Source of the DNA: JANNHP01 sp031404455
Lineage (GTDB): Bacteria > Planctomycetota > JAJSAM01 > JAJVHW01
Direction of reading: 5' to 3'
NCBI GenBank assembly: GCA_031404455.1
Contig: JANNHP010000112.1
Coordinates: 1 to 23,051, forward strand
Length of the DNA stretch: 23,051 nucleotides
The position numbers and the translations under genes were made by a program. Positions 14,795 through 22,293 of this stretch are shown piece by piece; positions within the stretch are counted from its first letter, which is position 1, and every line of letters starts with the position of its first letter. The notes under the pieces were generated by a model that worked only from the letters and a program-made list of their open reading frames with translations, was not told the origin of the DNA and ran no database searches.

Positions 14795-14839
14795 CACTCT
14801 CTCCTTCCGGCTCCGAGACGGAGCCGGAAGGAGAGAGTG
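14795..14839 (-). repeat. Perfect inverted repeat (20-bp arms, 5-base loop) covering the hbd ribosome-binding site
   Basis: Bases 14795-14814 are the exact reverse complement of 14820-14839, around the loop GAGAC (plus strand), whose outer bases can also pair to give 21 bp. Read as hbd mRNA, the arm next to ATG 14794 contains AAGGAGAG, so the ribosome-binding site would be fully paired. The far end overlaps a possible -10 hexamer (TACACT, 14836-14841). There is no T-tract on either side, so it is not a classical terminator. It may be an RNA switch or an operator for a dimeric repressor. Confidence 0.9.
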
Positions 14840-14975
14840 TAGAGAACGACGGGACAGGTCTCGCGGAACGCCGAGCCGAGCGCGGACCCGCCACCCGAAT
14901 CGGGAATCCGGGCTCGGTCCGCCCAGTCGAAGTGAGAAGACCTCACCTCGGACGCGACCCTCGCAGCGCGTGGGA

Positions 14976-14981
14976 TACGTT
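14976..14981 (+). promoter_or_regulatory. Putative -10 element (TACGTT) for the HYR-domain gene
   Basis: TACGTT fits TAnnnT and lies 55 bases before ATG 15037, whose GAGGG ribosome-binding site is at about 15025-15029. Upstream is an interrupted inverted repeat (14928-14936 with 14942-14950, one mismatch) that could be an operator. No -35 element is clear. Confidence 0.3.
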
Positions 14982-15036
14982 CGGCGCGGTGCGGGTCTGG
15001 ATCGCGGCCCATCCCGCCCGGAACGAGGGAAACTCC

Positions 15037-16260
15037 ATGAGGCGGATGGCACTGATGGTGGGGATCGTCGTGGGATCGCTGCTCGGCTCCGTGGTCGGAG
15101 CGAGCGCGGATGAGATCCCGGTCTTCGGATCGGGAGTGGGAGCGGATCGCAGGGTGCTCGCTCAGGGAAGCGCCGATCCGCACTTCTCGATCGTGCAGTC
15201 CCCGTCGGGCTCCGTCGTCGCGACTCCCGCGATCGTCGCGGCCGCGCACCCCGCCTACGTCGGCAACAACGCCGCCGGATCGGTGGGGACGAGCTGGATC
15301 GCGCCGGCCTCGAACACCGACGCCTTCTACGCTCCGGGCACGTACGTCTACCGCACCACGTTCGACCTGACCGGCCTCGACGAGGCGACGGCGTCGCTCT
15401 CGCTGCGCTTCGGCGTCGACAACTCCGTCAGCGACGTCCTCCTGAACGGCGCCGCGACCGGCGTCCGCGGAGGCACGTTCGCTGTGCTCACGAACGGATC
15501 GACGATCTCGCAGGGCTTCGTCGAAGGGATCAACACCCTCGACTTCGTCGTCCAGAACCTGGGCGGGTCGGCGAACCCCTCGGGACTCCGCGTGATCCTC
15601 TCCGGCACGGCCGACTCGGCCGTGGTTCCCGACGTGACGGCGCCCGCGATCTCCGGCGTCGCGAACCACACGTTCGAGGCGCAGGGCGCGCCGGTCGCGC
15701 TCTCGCCCGCGGCGCTCGGGATCTCGGCGACCGACGACATCGACGGCGCCGTGGCCGTGACGCTCTCGCCGAGCAGCGTCTCCGGACTCGGGAACCACAC
15801 GGTCACCGCCACCGCGTCCGACGCGGCCGGCAACATCGCCACGGCGACGTTCACGGTCGTACTCGTGGACACCGTCGCCCCGGTGTTCACGTCGCTCGGG
15901 GTCACGCTGAGCGCGACCGGCGGTCGCTACCGCTGCACGTCCGGGGTCGAGGCCGTCGTCAACGCGACGGTGTCGGACGCGAACGACGCGGCTCCGGCCG
16001 TCCGGATCGTGTCGGTCGAGAGTGCGGACGAGCCGCGGTCCTGCGGCTGGCGCCGCTTCGCGCCGGAGTTCGCGATCACGGGCGACCTGACCGTCGATTT
16101 CCGCACGAACTTCTTCAGCCGCTGGTGCCCGAAGAACTACGTGCTCACGCTCGAGGCGACCGACGTCTCGGGCAACGCCAGCGTGGCGACGATCGACGTC
16201 CAGGTCGGCGGCGACGGCGGCAGTCACGAGTGGGGCCGCCGCGGCTGGTTCCGGCGGTAA
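15037..16260 (+). CDS. Secreted HYR-domain protein
   Basis: A 407-aa exported protein. The signal peptide is at residues 1-24 (cleavage after ASA). Residues about 45-195 form a beta-sandwich seen in many bacterial exoproteins, with PHFSIVQSP, YVYRTTFDLTGLD, LSLRFGVDNSVSDVLLNG and FVEGINTLDFVVQNLGG; it resembles galactose-binding-like folds. Residues about 205-285 match a HYR repeat (DVTAPAISGV, LGISATDDIDGAV, LGNHTVTATASDAAGNIATATFTV), an immunoglobulin-like surface domain. A second, more divergent Ig-like domain with four Cys follows, and the tail is Gly/Arg/Trp-rich (GSHEWGRRGWFRR) with no PEP-CTERM or LPXTG signal. The start has GAGGG seven bases upstream. It is probably an extracellular or envelope protein; the ligand is unknown. 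Confidence 0.85.
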   Translation: MRRMALMVGIVVGSLLGSVVGASADEIPVFGSGVGADRRVLAQGSADPHFSIVQSPSGSVVATPAIVAAAHPAYVGNNAAGSVGTSWIAPASNTDAFYAPGTYVYRTTFDLTGLDEATASLSLRFGVDNSVSDVLLNGAATGVRGGTFAVLTNGSTISQGFVEGINTLDFVVQNLGGSANPSGLRVILSGTADSAVVPDVTAPAISGVANHTFEAQGAPVALSPAALGISATDDIDGAVAVTLSPSSVSGLGNHTVTATASDAAGNIATATFTVVLVDTVAPVFTSLGVTLSATGGRYRCTSGVEAVVNATVSDANDAAPAVRIVSVESADEPRSCGWRRFAPEFAITGDLTVDFRTNFFSRWCPKNYVLTLEATDVSGNASVATIDVQVGGDGGSHEWGRRGWFRR

Positions 16261-16294
16261 CGCGAACCACGCGCCCGCGTCCGGGTCCTGGGGA

Positions 16295-16326
16295 AGCGCC
16301 CTGGGGCCCGGGCGCTCTTGTTCGTT
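16295..16326 (+). terminator. Terminator-like hairpin after the HYR-domain gene
   Basis: A seven-base G/C-rich stem (16295-16301 with 16310-16316) around an eight-base loop is followed by the T-rich stretch CTTGTTCGTT. It sits 35 bases after the stop at 16260, between convergent genes, so it may serve both directions. Confidence 0.6.
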
Positions 16327-16451
16327 CGGATACGGTCATCGACCGGAGCAATCCCTGTCGCCGCAGAGGTCTGCTCCCCGGTGCTGCGGTGGCGTCCATC
16401 CTGTCTACCGAGCGATCGTTTCGAATGGACGCGCGAGGTCGTTCGCGCCGC

Positions 16452-18650
16452 TCAGTCCAGCCCGCCCCCGAAGCTGTTGTCGACCGGCGGCTCGAAATCC
16501 TCCTGCCCGAGCTCTAGCTGCCGCCGCGCGTCCACCTCGTCGCGGTTGACGGCGTCCATCACGGCGTCGAGCTTCTTCCGGATGCCGTGCTCGTGCTCGC
16601 CGAGCGCCTTCCTGACCTGCCGCGCGTACTGCAGCACGAGACGCAGGCAGCGGATGATGTCGCCGTCGCTCGCCGTCGTCATGTCGCGGACGGTCGAGAG
16701 CGGATCGCCGTCCCACCACGCTTCCAGCACCGCCGAGAGACCGAAGTGCGGCTCCTTCGTCAGGTCGACGAGCCCCGCCTCCCACTCCGCGGTCCGCCAG
16801 CGCGCGATGATCTCGATCGCCTCGTCGCGCAGTTCGTGGAGGTGACGGTCGCGCGGCGGGCTCGTCGTCTCGTCGATGCGTGGTTGGTACACGGCGCCGA
16901 GCAGCAGTGCCCCGAGTTGACGATCCGGCAGGCGCTCGAGCAGTCCCGCCTCGCGGAACTCGGCGGCGGGGATCTCGAAGCCCTTCACGCGCGACGTGAA
17001 GCGTCCCTTCTCGGTGAGATGTCCGTCGGCCGCGTAGCCGCGCTCCTTCAGGAGATGGAGACGCGCCGCGAGGAGACGTTCCTCGTCGCTCTTCCCGCCG
17101 TGCGCGCCGCGACGGCGCATGCGCTGGAACTTCGCGAAGCTCTTCTCGTACGTCGCGACGACGCGCTCGCCCATGTGCGAGTAGAGCGAGAGGATCGTGC
17201 CGTAGTCGGGGTTCCACTGGCTCTGCACGGGCTCGGGCGGCCCGGTCAGCACGCGCCGCACGCCGGCCGCGCGGTCGTTCGCCGGATCGACCATCGCGAC
17301 GACGAGCCCGTGCGAATCGATGCCCTGGCGCCCAGCGCGGCCGGCCATCTGGCCGTAGTCGCGGCACTTCATGTAGTCCATGCGCTCGCCGTCGAACTTG
17401 CGCAGCGAGCTGAACCCGACGGTGCGCGCGGGCATGTTCACGCCGAGCGCGAACGTCTCCGTGGCGAAGAGCATCTTCACGAGGCCCGACGTGAAGAGCC
17501 GCTCCACGATCTCCTTGTGGACGGGCAGCACTCCCGCGTGGTGGTACGCGACGCCGGCCGCGGCGAGGGACCGCAGCTTCGCGAGCGACGGCGTCTTCTC
17601 GCACTCGTAGCGCTGGGCGAGGTCGTCGAAGAGGTCGAGGAGCTTCCGGCGCTCCTCCTGCGTGAGGAAGACGCGGCTCTTGTTCGCAACGGCGAGGGCC
17701 TCGCACTCCTTCCGGTTGAAGGTGAAGAAGAGGACGGGGAGCAGTTTCTCCTTCTCCAGCCAGTCGAGCATCCGCGTCGGCGAGCGCTCGCGGCGCATGC
17801 GCTTGCGCTTGTGGAACGGCTGGTCGAGCAGCGGTTGCGCCTCGGAGAGCGTGATGGGGCCGAGGTCCGGGATCCACACGAGGTGGTCGAGCGGCACCGG
17901 CCGCTGCGACATCTCGACGACCTCGACGTGCTCGCCGCGCACCGAGTCCACCCACTCGGCGAGTTCGCGCACGTTCGGGATCGTGGCCGAGAGCCCCACG
18001 AGCCGCATCTGCTCGGGCGCGTGGATGATGCTCTCCTCCCAGACCGTGCCGCGCTCCGGGTCGTCGAGGTAGTGGACCTCGTCGTGGATGACGAAACGGA
18101 AGTCGCGCAGGCGCTCCGGCTCCTCGAAGAGCGTGTTGCGGAAGACCTCGGTCGTCATCACGAGGAGTTGCGCGTCCGGGTTCATCGTGACGTCGCCGGT
18201 CATGATCCCGACCTCGGCGCCGTGCCGCGCGCGGAAGTCGCGGTACTTCTGGTTCGAGAGCGCCTTGATCGGCGACGTGTAGACGACGCGCCAGCCCTCG
18301 GCGAACGCTTGGTCGATGGCGTAGTCGGCGACGAGCGTCTTGCCCGATCCCGTCGGCGCCGCCACGATCACGCTGTGCCCCGCGGCGATGGCGTCCACGG
18401 CCGCGACCTGGAAGGGATAGAGCTTCAGCCCCTGGAACTCGCGCGAGGTCGGCGTCAGTTCGGCCGGGCGCGGCGGCGTGGGCGGCGTCTGGTACGGCGC
18501 CGGCTCGCGGCGCGGTTCGGGGCCGTCGTCGTCGGAATGACGCTTGCCGTGACGACCCGCCGGATGTCCCGGGTGACGGCCGCGGTCGTCCTGCCGGCGC
18601 GGTCCGGAGTGACGGCCGCCGGAGCCGGGGCGAGGGAATCGGTTGGGCAT
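16452..18650 (-). CDS. Ski2/Mtr4-like DEVH-box RNA helicase
   Basis: A 732-aa superfamily 2 helicase that unwinds RNA with ATP. Motif I is APTGSGKT (98-105), motif II DEVH (190-193), motif III SAT (221-223) and motif VI QMAGRAGRQG (434-443), with TSPIKALSNQKYRDF and HHAGVLPVHKEIVERLF between. The C-terminal third (LTEKGRFTSRVKGFEI through DAVMDAVNRDEVD) matches the DSHCT region of Ski2/Mtr4/HelY proteins, which feed RNA to exonucleases or remodel ribosomal RNA. Residues 1 to about 65 are an Arg/Gly/His/Pro-rich low-complexity tail, perhaps RNA-binding. Start 18650 is chosen because the upstream extension would run into the divergent MoaD-like promoter. No Shine-Dalgarno sequence is seen; ACACT lies ten bases upstream. 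Another start is possible, since the tail is not conserved. Confidence 0.93.
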   Translation of the reverse strand: MPNRFPRPGSGGRHSGPRRQDDRGRHPGHPAGRHGKRHSDDDGPEPRREPAPYQTPPTPPRPAELTPTSREFQGLKLYPFQVAAVDAIAAGHSVIVAAPTGSGKTLVADYAIDQAFAEGWRVVYTSPIKALSNQKYRDFRARHGAEVGIMTGDVTMNPDAQLLVMTTEVFRNTLFEEPERLRDFRFVIHDEVHYLDDPERGTVWEESIIHAPEQMRLVGLSATIPNVRELAEWVDSVRGEHVEVVEMSQRPVPLDHLVWIPDLGPITLSEAQPLLDQPFHKRKRMRRERSPTRMLDWLEKEKLLPVLFFTFNRKECEALAVANKSRVFLTQEERRKLLDLFDDLAQRYECEKTPSLAKLRSLAAAGVAYHHAGVLPVHKEIVERLFTSGLVKMLFATETFALGVNMPARTVGFSSLRKFDGERMDYMKCRDYGQMAGRAGRQGIDSHGLVVAMVDPANDRAAGVRRVLTGPPEPVQSQWNPDYGTILSLYSHMGERVVATYEKSFAKFQRMRRRGAHGGKSDEERLLAARLHLLKERGYAADGHLTEKGRFTSRVKGFEIPAAEFREAGLLERLPDRQLGALLLGAVYQPRIDETTSPPRDRHLHELRDEAIEIIARWRTAEWEAGLVDLTKEPHFGLSAVLEAWWDGDPLSTVRDMTTASDGDIIRCLRLVLQYARQVRKALGEHEHGIRKKLDAVMDAVNRDEVDARRQLELGQEDFEPPVDNSFGGGLD

Positions 18651-18734
18651 GGGAGCGGGAAGTGTCGCCGAGGCGCGTCGCAGGGCGCGGGAAACGATCG
18701 GCAGGCGGTCACGCCGTGACGGCGGGCGCGCGGC

Positions 18735-18740
18735 TATCCT
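18735..18740 (+). promoter_or_regulatory. Putative -10 element (TATCCT) for the molybdenum-cofactor operon
   Basis: TATCCT ends ten bases before the GTG start at 18751. The transcript would begin at most a few bases before the start codon and no Shine-Dalgarno sequence precedes it. The divergent helicase gene starts 100 bases away, so the two promoters share this short region. Confidence 0.45.
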
Positions 18741-18750
18741 CGCGCGTCCC

Positions 18751-19026
18751 GTGACCGTCACCGTCCACCTGCCCGAGTTCCTGCGCCGCTACGGCGGCGG
18801 CGAATCGGACATCTCCACGCGTGGCGCGACGGTTGGCGACGCGCTCGCGGACCTCTTCCGCACGCGGCCGGATCTGCGAGTGCGCGTGGTCGATGCGCAG
18901 GGCGCGGTGTTCCCGTATCTCCTCGTCTTCAGGAACGGCGACGAGGTCCCGCGCGCGGCGCTGACGTCGGCCGCGCTCGCGGACGGCGACCGCCTCGAGA
19001 TCGTCGCGGGCGCGGAGGGCGGATGA
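18751..19026 (+). CDS. MoaD/ThiS-like ubiquitin-fold sulfur-carrier protein
   Basis: A 91-aa protein from GTG 18751. It has the beta-grasp layout of MoaD/ThiS: VTVTVHLPEFLRRYGGG, an ATVGDALADLF helix, FPYLLVFRNGDEV and a closing LADGDRLEIVAGAEGG. It ends exactly with the Gly-Gly that is adenylated and thiocarboxylated in molybdopterin or thiazole synthesis. Because it precedes two moeA genes, a role in molybdenum or tungsten cofactor sulfur transfer is more likely than thiamine. Its stop overlaps the next start (ATGA). The GTG is chosen because conserved sequence begins there; the longer in-frame extension upstream is Arg-rich and overlaps the helicase start. No moaE is present nearby. Confidence 0.85.
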   Translation: MTVTVHLPEFLRRYGGGESDISTRGATVGDALADLFRTRPDLRVRVVDAQGAVFPYLLVFRNGDEVPRAALTSAALADGDRLEIVAGAEGG

Positions 19027-20270
19027 GTTCCGGCGACGTCCGCATGCGGGGCTTCGAGCGGCGCACGTCGTTCGAGGAAGCGCTCCGCGTCGCGCTCGAC
19101 GGTCTGCCGGAACTCGGGGCGGAGACGGTGCCGCTCGACGCCGCGTCCGCGCGCGTGCTCGCCGCCTCGCTGACCAGCGACGTGGACGTCCCCTCGTTCC
19201 GCCGCTCCGCGATGGACGGGTACGCCGTCCGCGCCGAGGACACGTTCGGCGCGTCGCTCTACGACCCTGTGCGTCTCGCGCTCGTCGGCGAGTCGATGCC
19301 GGGGAGCGGACAGGGTCCGCGCGTCGGGCCGAAGCAGTGCGTGCGGATCATGACGGGCGCGCCCGTCCCCGACGGCGCCGACGCGGTGCTCCCCGCCGAG
19401 CACGCGCGCGAGTCGGGCGGCGAGGTGCTCGCGGACGACGACGTCACGCCGGGGAAGAACGTCGGCGCGGTCGGTGAGGACGTGCGCGCGGGCACGCTGC
19501 TCCTCGCGAAGGGACGGCGTCTGCGTCCGCAGGACCTCGGACTCATGGCGAGCGTCGGTCGCGACGCCGTTCTCGTCGTACGCCGCCCGCGCGTCCGCAT
19601 CGTCGTCTCCGGCAACGAACTCCTCGCTCCGGGCGTGCGCCCCGGCGGCCACTCGATCTCGGACAGCAACACGCCGATGCTGCGGGCGCTCGTCGAACGC
19701 GACGGCGGCGAAGTCGAGCAGGCGCTTCGTCTGAAGGACGACGAGGGTGCCATCCGCGCGGCGCTCGCGGCGCCCGGCGCCGACGTGATCCTGACAGCGG
19801 GCGGCACGTCCGTCGGTCGCGAGGACCACATGCCGCAACTCCTCCGCGAACTCGGCGAGTTGACGCTCCACGGCGTCGCCATGCGCCCGGCGTCGCCGAC
19901 GGGCATCGGCCGCATCGGCGCGGCGAAGGTGTTCCTGCTGCCGGGCAACCCGGTCTCGTGCCTCGCCGCCTACGACCTCCTCGCCGGTCCGGCGATCCGC
20001 GCCCTCGGCGGTCTCTCTTCCGATCTGCCGTACAGGCGCGTCGAACTCCCGCTGCGGCGCCGGATCGTCTCGCAGGTCGGCCGCACCGATTACGTGCGCG
20101 TCACGATCGCCGACGACCTCGTCGAACCGCTCGCCATCACCGGCGCCTCGATCCTCTCGTCGGCATCCCTGGCCGACGGATTCGTCGTCGTCCGGCCCGA
20201 GTCGGAAGGGCTGGGCGAAGGGGCGTTGACCAATGTCTATCTGTTTCACGATGCGCGGAGCGCGAAGTGA
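19023..20270 (+). CDS. moeA: Molybdopterin molybdenumtransferase MoeA
   Basis: A 415-aa cytoplasmic enzyme that inserts molybdate (or tungstate) into adenylated molybdopterin. Family motifs are in order: VPSFRRSAMDGYAVRAEDT with the conserved Asp, IMTGAPVPDGADAVLPAE, GKNVGAVGEDV, the MoaB/MogA-like core ISDSNTPML and ILTAGGTSVGREDHM, FLLPGNPVSCLAAYDL, and a small C-terminal beta domain ending DGFVVV. The length is normal. It is coupled to both neighbours by four-base overlaps (ATGA before, GTGA after). It is followed by a second MoeA with an extra domain, an arrangement also found in archaea and in bacteria that use both Mo and W. Confidence 0.96.
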   Translation: MSSGDVRMRGFERRTSFEEALRVALDGLPELGAETVPLDAASARVLAASLTSDVDVPSFRRSAMDGYAVRAEDTFGASLYDPVRLALVGESMPGSGQGPRVGPKQCVRIMTGAPVPDGADAVLPAEHARESGGEVLADDDVTPGKNVGAVGEDVRAGTLLLAKGRRLRPQDLGLMASVGRDAVLVVRRPRVRIVVSGNELLAPGVRPGGHSISDSNTPMLRALVERDGGEVEQALRLKDDEGAIRAALAAPGADVILTAGGTSVGREDHMPQLLRELGELTLHGVAMRPASPTGIGRIGAAKVFLLPGNPVSCLAAYDLLAGPAIRALGGLSSDLPYRRVELPLRRRIVSQVGRTDYVRVTIADDLVEPLAITGASILSSASLADGFVVVRPESEGLGEGALTNVYLFHDARSAK

Positions 20271-22204
20271 AACAGCAGGAGCAGTTCCTCGACGCCATCG
20301 ACGAAGCGACGGCGCACCGGCGGTTCGACGCGGCGACGGCGCACCTCACGCCGCGCACGGAGGAAGTCGCGCTCGGCGAGGCGCTCGGTCGCGTGCTCTC
20401 GGCCGACGTCCGCGCGCCCGTGGACGCGCCCGCCTTCGACCGCAGCAACGTGGACGGCTTCGCGGTTCGTGCCGCCGACACGTTCGGCGCCGAGGAGATG
20501 TCGCCGCGGCGGCTCGCGGTGTCGTCGTCGCATCTCGCGGCCGGTGCGAGTCCGGCGGCCGACCTCGTCGTCGCGGCGGGAGTGGCCGTGCCGATCGCGA
20601 CCGGTGGCGTTCTGCCGCGCGGCGCGGACGCCGTGCTGATGGTCGAGTACACCGTCCCCGACGGCGACGCGATCCGCGTGCAGCACGCGGTCGCGCCGGG
20701 CGCGAACGTCTCCTTCGCCGGGAGCGACATCGGCCGCGGCGAGATCGTGCTGCGCCGCGGACAGGTGCTCACGTCGCGCGAGACGGGCATGCTCGCCGCG
20801 GTCGGCGTCGCGCGCGTTCCGGTCTTCGCAGCGCCGCGCGTGGCGATCCTCTCGACCGGAGACGAGATCCGCGCGCCCGGCGAGACGCTCGGCGTCGGGC
20901 AGGTGTTCGACAGCAACCAGCGCATCGTCGCCGACGCGGTGCGCGAACTCGGCTGCGAGGCGGTCGAAGGCGGAATCGTCGCGGACGACTCGACCGCGCT
21001 CGCGGCGGCGATCCGGCGATTCCTCGTCGGCGCGGACGCCACGGACGTCCTCATCCTCTCGGGCGGCACGTCGAAGGGCGCGGGCGATCTGAACTATCGG
21101 GTGGTCGCTGACCTCGCGAAGTCGCTGCCGGACTCGCCCGGCATCCTCGTCCACGGCGTCGCTCTTAAACCCGGCAAGCCGCTCTGTCTCGCGGTGCTCG
21201 CCGGGCGTCCCGTCGTGATCCTGCCTGGCTTCCCGACGTCGGCGATCTTCACGTTCCACGAGTTCGTGGCACCCCTGCTCCGGCGTCTCGCGGGCCGCCG
21301 TGACGATCCTGAGGCCACGGTCGCCGCCATTGCGCCGCTGCGCATCCCGTCGTCGTCGGGGCGCACGGAATACACGCTCGTCGATCTCGTGGAAGGGCCC
21401 GCCGGACTCGCCGCGTACCCGATCGGCGCGGGTTCGGGCAGCGTCAGCGCGTTCTCGCGCGCCGACGGCTTCGTCCGCGTGCCGCACGACGTCGAGTTCG
21501 TCCCGGAGGGGGCGAAGATCGAAGTGCGTCTCCTCGGACGCGGTGTGCGGCCCGCGGACCTCGTCGCGATCGGCAGCCACTGCGTCGGGCTCGACTGGCT
21601 GCTCGGTCGCGTCGCGGACGCCGGGTTCCTCGTGAAGTCGATCGCGGTCGGTTCGCAGGGCGGACTCACCGCACTCGCGCGCGGCGAGGGCGACGTCGCG
21701 GGCGTCCATCTCCTCGACCCGATGACCGGCGAGTACAACCGCGGCTTCCTGCCGCCCGGCGTGCGTCTCCTCCCCGGCTACGGACGCAGGCAGGGCCTCG
21801 TCTTCCGCCGCGGCGACGCGCGCTTCGAGGCGAAGGGCCTCGACCGTTTCCTCGACGAGGTGACGAAGCCCGGCATGCGCATGGTCAACCGCAACCCGGG
21901 CGCAGGGACGCGCCTCCTGCTCGATCGCGCGCTCGCCGGGGCGAGACCCGACGGATGGACGAACCAGGCGAAGAGCCATTACGCCGTCGCCGCCGCCGTC
22001 GCGCAGGGCCGCGCCGACTGGGGCATGACGCTCGACGTCCTCGCCGCCGCGAACGGTCTCGGCTTCGTCTTCGTGCAGGACGAACGCTTCGATCTCGCGA
22101 TCCCCGAGTCGCGCTGGGACCGTCCCGCGGTCGCGGAACTCAGGCGTCTCCTCGCGGACGAGGCGACGCGCGATGGCCTGCGGCGTCTCGGCCTCGTTGC
22201 GTAG
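20267..22204 (+). CDS. MoeA fused to a C-terminal periplasmic-binding-protein-like domain
   Basis: A 645-aa protein from GTG 20267. Residues 1 to about 420 are a second MoeA: PAFDRSNVDGFAVRAADT, TGGVLPRGADAVLMVEYT, DSNQRIVADAV, LSGGTSKGAGDLNY, ILPGFPTSAIFTFHEFV. Residues about 427-645 match the PBP_like domain related to LysR-type ligand binding: SHCVGLDWLLGRV, VGSQGGLTALARGEGDVAGVHLLDPMTGEYN, QGLVF, MVNRNPGAGTRLLLD. Such fusions are thought to sense or select oxyanion or cofactor ligand, but the ligand is not established. There is no DNA-binding helix-turn-helix and no signal peptide, so it is cytoplasmic. The GTG overlaps the upstream moeA stop (GTGA). The active-site segments differ from the first MoeA, suggesting division of labour, for example Mo versus W. 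Confidence 0.94.
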   Translation: MKQQEQFLDAIDEATAHRRFDAATAHLTPRTEEVALGEALGRVLSADVRAPVDAPAFDRSNVDGFAVRAADTFGAEEMSPRRLAVSSSHLAAGASPAADLVVAAGVAVPIATGGVLPRGADAVLMVEYTVPDGDAIRVQHAVAPGANVSFAGSDIGRGEIVLRRGQVLTSRETGMLAAVGVARVPVFAAPRVAILSTGDEIRAPGETLGVGQVFDSNQRIVADAVRELGCEAVEGGIVADDSTALAAAIRRFLVGADATDVLILSGGTSKGAGDLNYRVVADLAKSLPDSPGILVHGVALKPGKPLCLAVLAGRPVVILPGFPTSAIFTFHEFVAPLLRRLAGRRDDPEATVAAIAPLRIPSSSGRTEYTLVDLVEGPAGLAAYPIGAGSGSVSAFSRADGFVRVPHDVEFVPEGAKIEVRLLGRGVRPADLVAIGSHCVGLDWLLGRVADAGFLVKSIAVGSQGGLTALARGEGDVAGVHLLDPMTGEYNRGFLPPGVRLLPGYGRRQGLVFRRGDARFEAKGLDRFLDEVTKPGMRMVNRNPGAGTRLLLDRALAGARPDGWTNQAKSHYAVAAAVAQGRADWGMTLDVLAAANGLGFVFVQDERFDLAIPESRWDRPAVAELRRLLADEATRDGLRRLGLVA

Positions 22205-22254
22205 TCCGCGACCCGAGTGACGAGCCCGTTACGCGAAGGAGACGCGCGGCGTGC

Positions 22255-22260
22255 TAGGTT
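22255..22260 (+). promoter_or_regulatory. Putative -10 element (TAGGTT) for the exported protein gene at 22294
   Basis: TAGGTT fits TAnnnT; a transcript starting near 22267 would have a short leader carrying the GGGAGG ribosome-binding site (about 22283-22288). No -35 element is clear. Confidence 0.3.
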
Positions 22261-22293
22261 CGCGCCTTCGGCGGCGTGCCGAGGGAGGCCTCC

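Noticed and set aside
14795..14839. The large palindrome as an intrinsic terminator
   Set aside because: No T-tract follows on either strand and it sits directly before a start codon rather than after a gene.
16332..16345. Short hairpin CGGTC-ATC-GACCG in the gap before the helicase gene end
   Set aside because: Only five base pairs, with no T-tract; the stronger terminator-like hairpin is at 16295-16326.
16587..18719. Long plus-strand open frame (710 codons) opposite the RNA helicase
   Set aside because: The minus strand shows all helicase motifs; the plus frame is compositionally shadow-like.
20246..21979. Long minus-strand open frame opposite the MoeA-PBP gene
   Set aside because: MoeA and PBP motifs are on the plus strand; the minus frame has no domain.
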